Source: Elephas maximus indicus (taxonomy: Eukaryota > Chordata > Mammalia > Proboscidea > Elephantidae). Taken from it: 64,000 nucleotides of DNA. Positions within the stretch are counted from its first letter, which is position 1; the number at the start of each line of letters is the position of its first letter. Positions 63,642 to 64,000 of this stretch are shown in pieces. Below the pieces are notes generated by a model. The model did no database searches. It was not told the origin of the DNA and was given only the letters and a program-made list of their open reading frames with translations. Where the stretch lies: assembly GCF_024166365.1 (NCBI RefSeq), contig NC_064819.1:3236501-3300500 (forward strand). Direction: 5' to 3'. The translations under genes and the position numbers were made by a program.

Positions 63642-64000
63642 ATTGATGTTAAATTGAGTTAATAGAGACTTGTCATAATTTAAGCTTACATACTTTTGCT
63701 TTTTATGCCACAAGAGAAAGGATATATATGTGTGTATATTTGGGTCTGCTAATGGGTGAGTTCATTTTTGCCATTTAAAAGAATGCACTATAAGAGGTAT
63801 GTAACAAAAACATTTAAGAGGTTTATTAAAAATAAACTTATTTGATATGGTCAAAAGTTTTATCTGTCTGACTAAAGTTTAATGGTTTAATTTATGAGAT
63901 TTTAGGAGCTTTATCATTAAATAAAATATAAAGCAAAGAATTGGGTTTCTTTCCGCTAAAATAACAAAATTCTCTTTGATGTCTGAGTTAAAGGGTTTAT

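Overview
This is a mammalian chromosome segment, most likely from an afrotherian such as elephant. Two orthologues fix the locus. The last coding exon of TIGIT lies on the + strand, and the two 3'-most coding exons of ZBTB20 lie on the - strand. The lineage call rests on at least twelve tRNA-derived SINEs of the AfroSINE type, several with clear target-site duplications, and on RTE-type LINE copies that share the SINE tail. The layout matches human 3q13.31 as I remember it: the two genes converge, tail to tail.

Layout. Positions 1-5874 are the end of a TIGIT intron. 5875-6111 is the TIGIT cytoplasmic-tail exon with its ITT-like and ITIM tyrosine motifs, followed by its 3' UTR. About 8.5-14.8 kb is intergenic DNA with a SINE, a MaLR-like LTR, MIRs and a decayed RTE LINE. 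About 14.85-39.42 kb is the ZBTB20 3' UTR, roughly 24.6 kb long and almost free of recent transposons. It contains the mir-568 hairpin on the same strand, with a mature sequence identical to the human one as I recall it. 39419-39840 encodes zinc fingers 2-5 and the stop. 39841-49512 is an intron. 49513-51117 encodes the BTB domain, the acidic linker and finger 1. From 51118 to the end is upstream intron, rich in ERVL, class I ERV, MaLR, LINE and SINE insertions.

How the genes work: ZBTB20 is a BTB/C2H2 transcriptional repressor, and the two exons join in phase to give a 668-residue short isoform, the human length. Its long 3' UTR is the natural host transcript for mir-568. TIGIT is an inhibitory receptor of T and NK cells; only its signalling tail is in the window. 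There is no operon, CRISPR array, prokaryotic gene or plainly new biological system here. The most interesting items are the long repeat-poor 3' UTR with its miRNA, two ERVs whose primer-binding sites can be read directly (tRNA-Leu and tRNA-Arg), an LTR family carrying clustered octamer motifs, and several nested SINE insertions.
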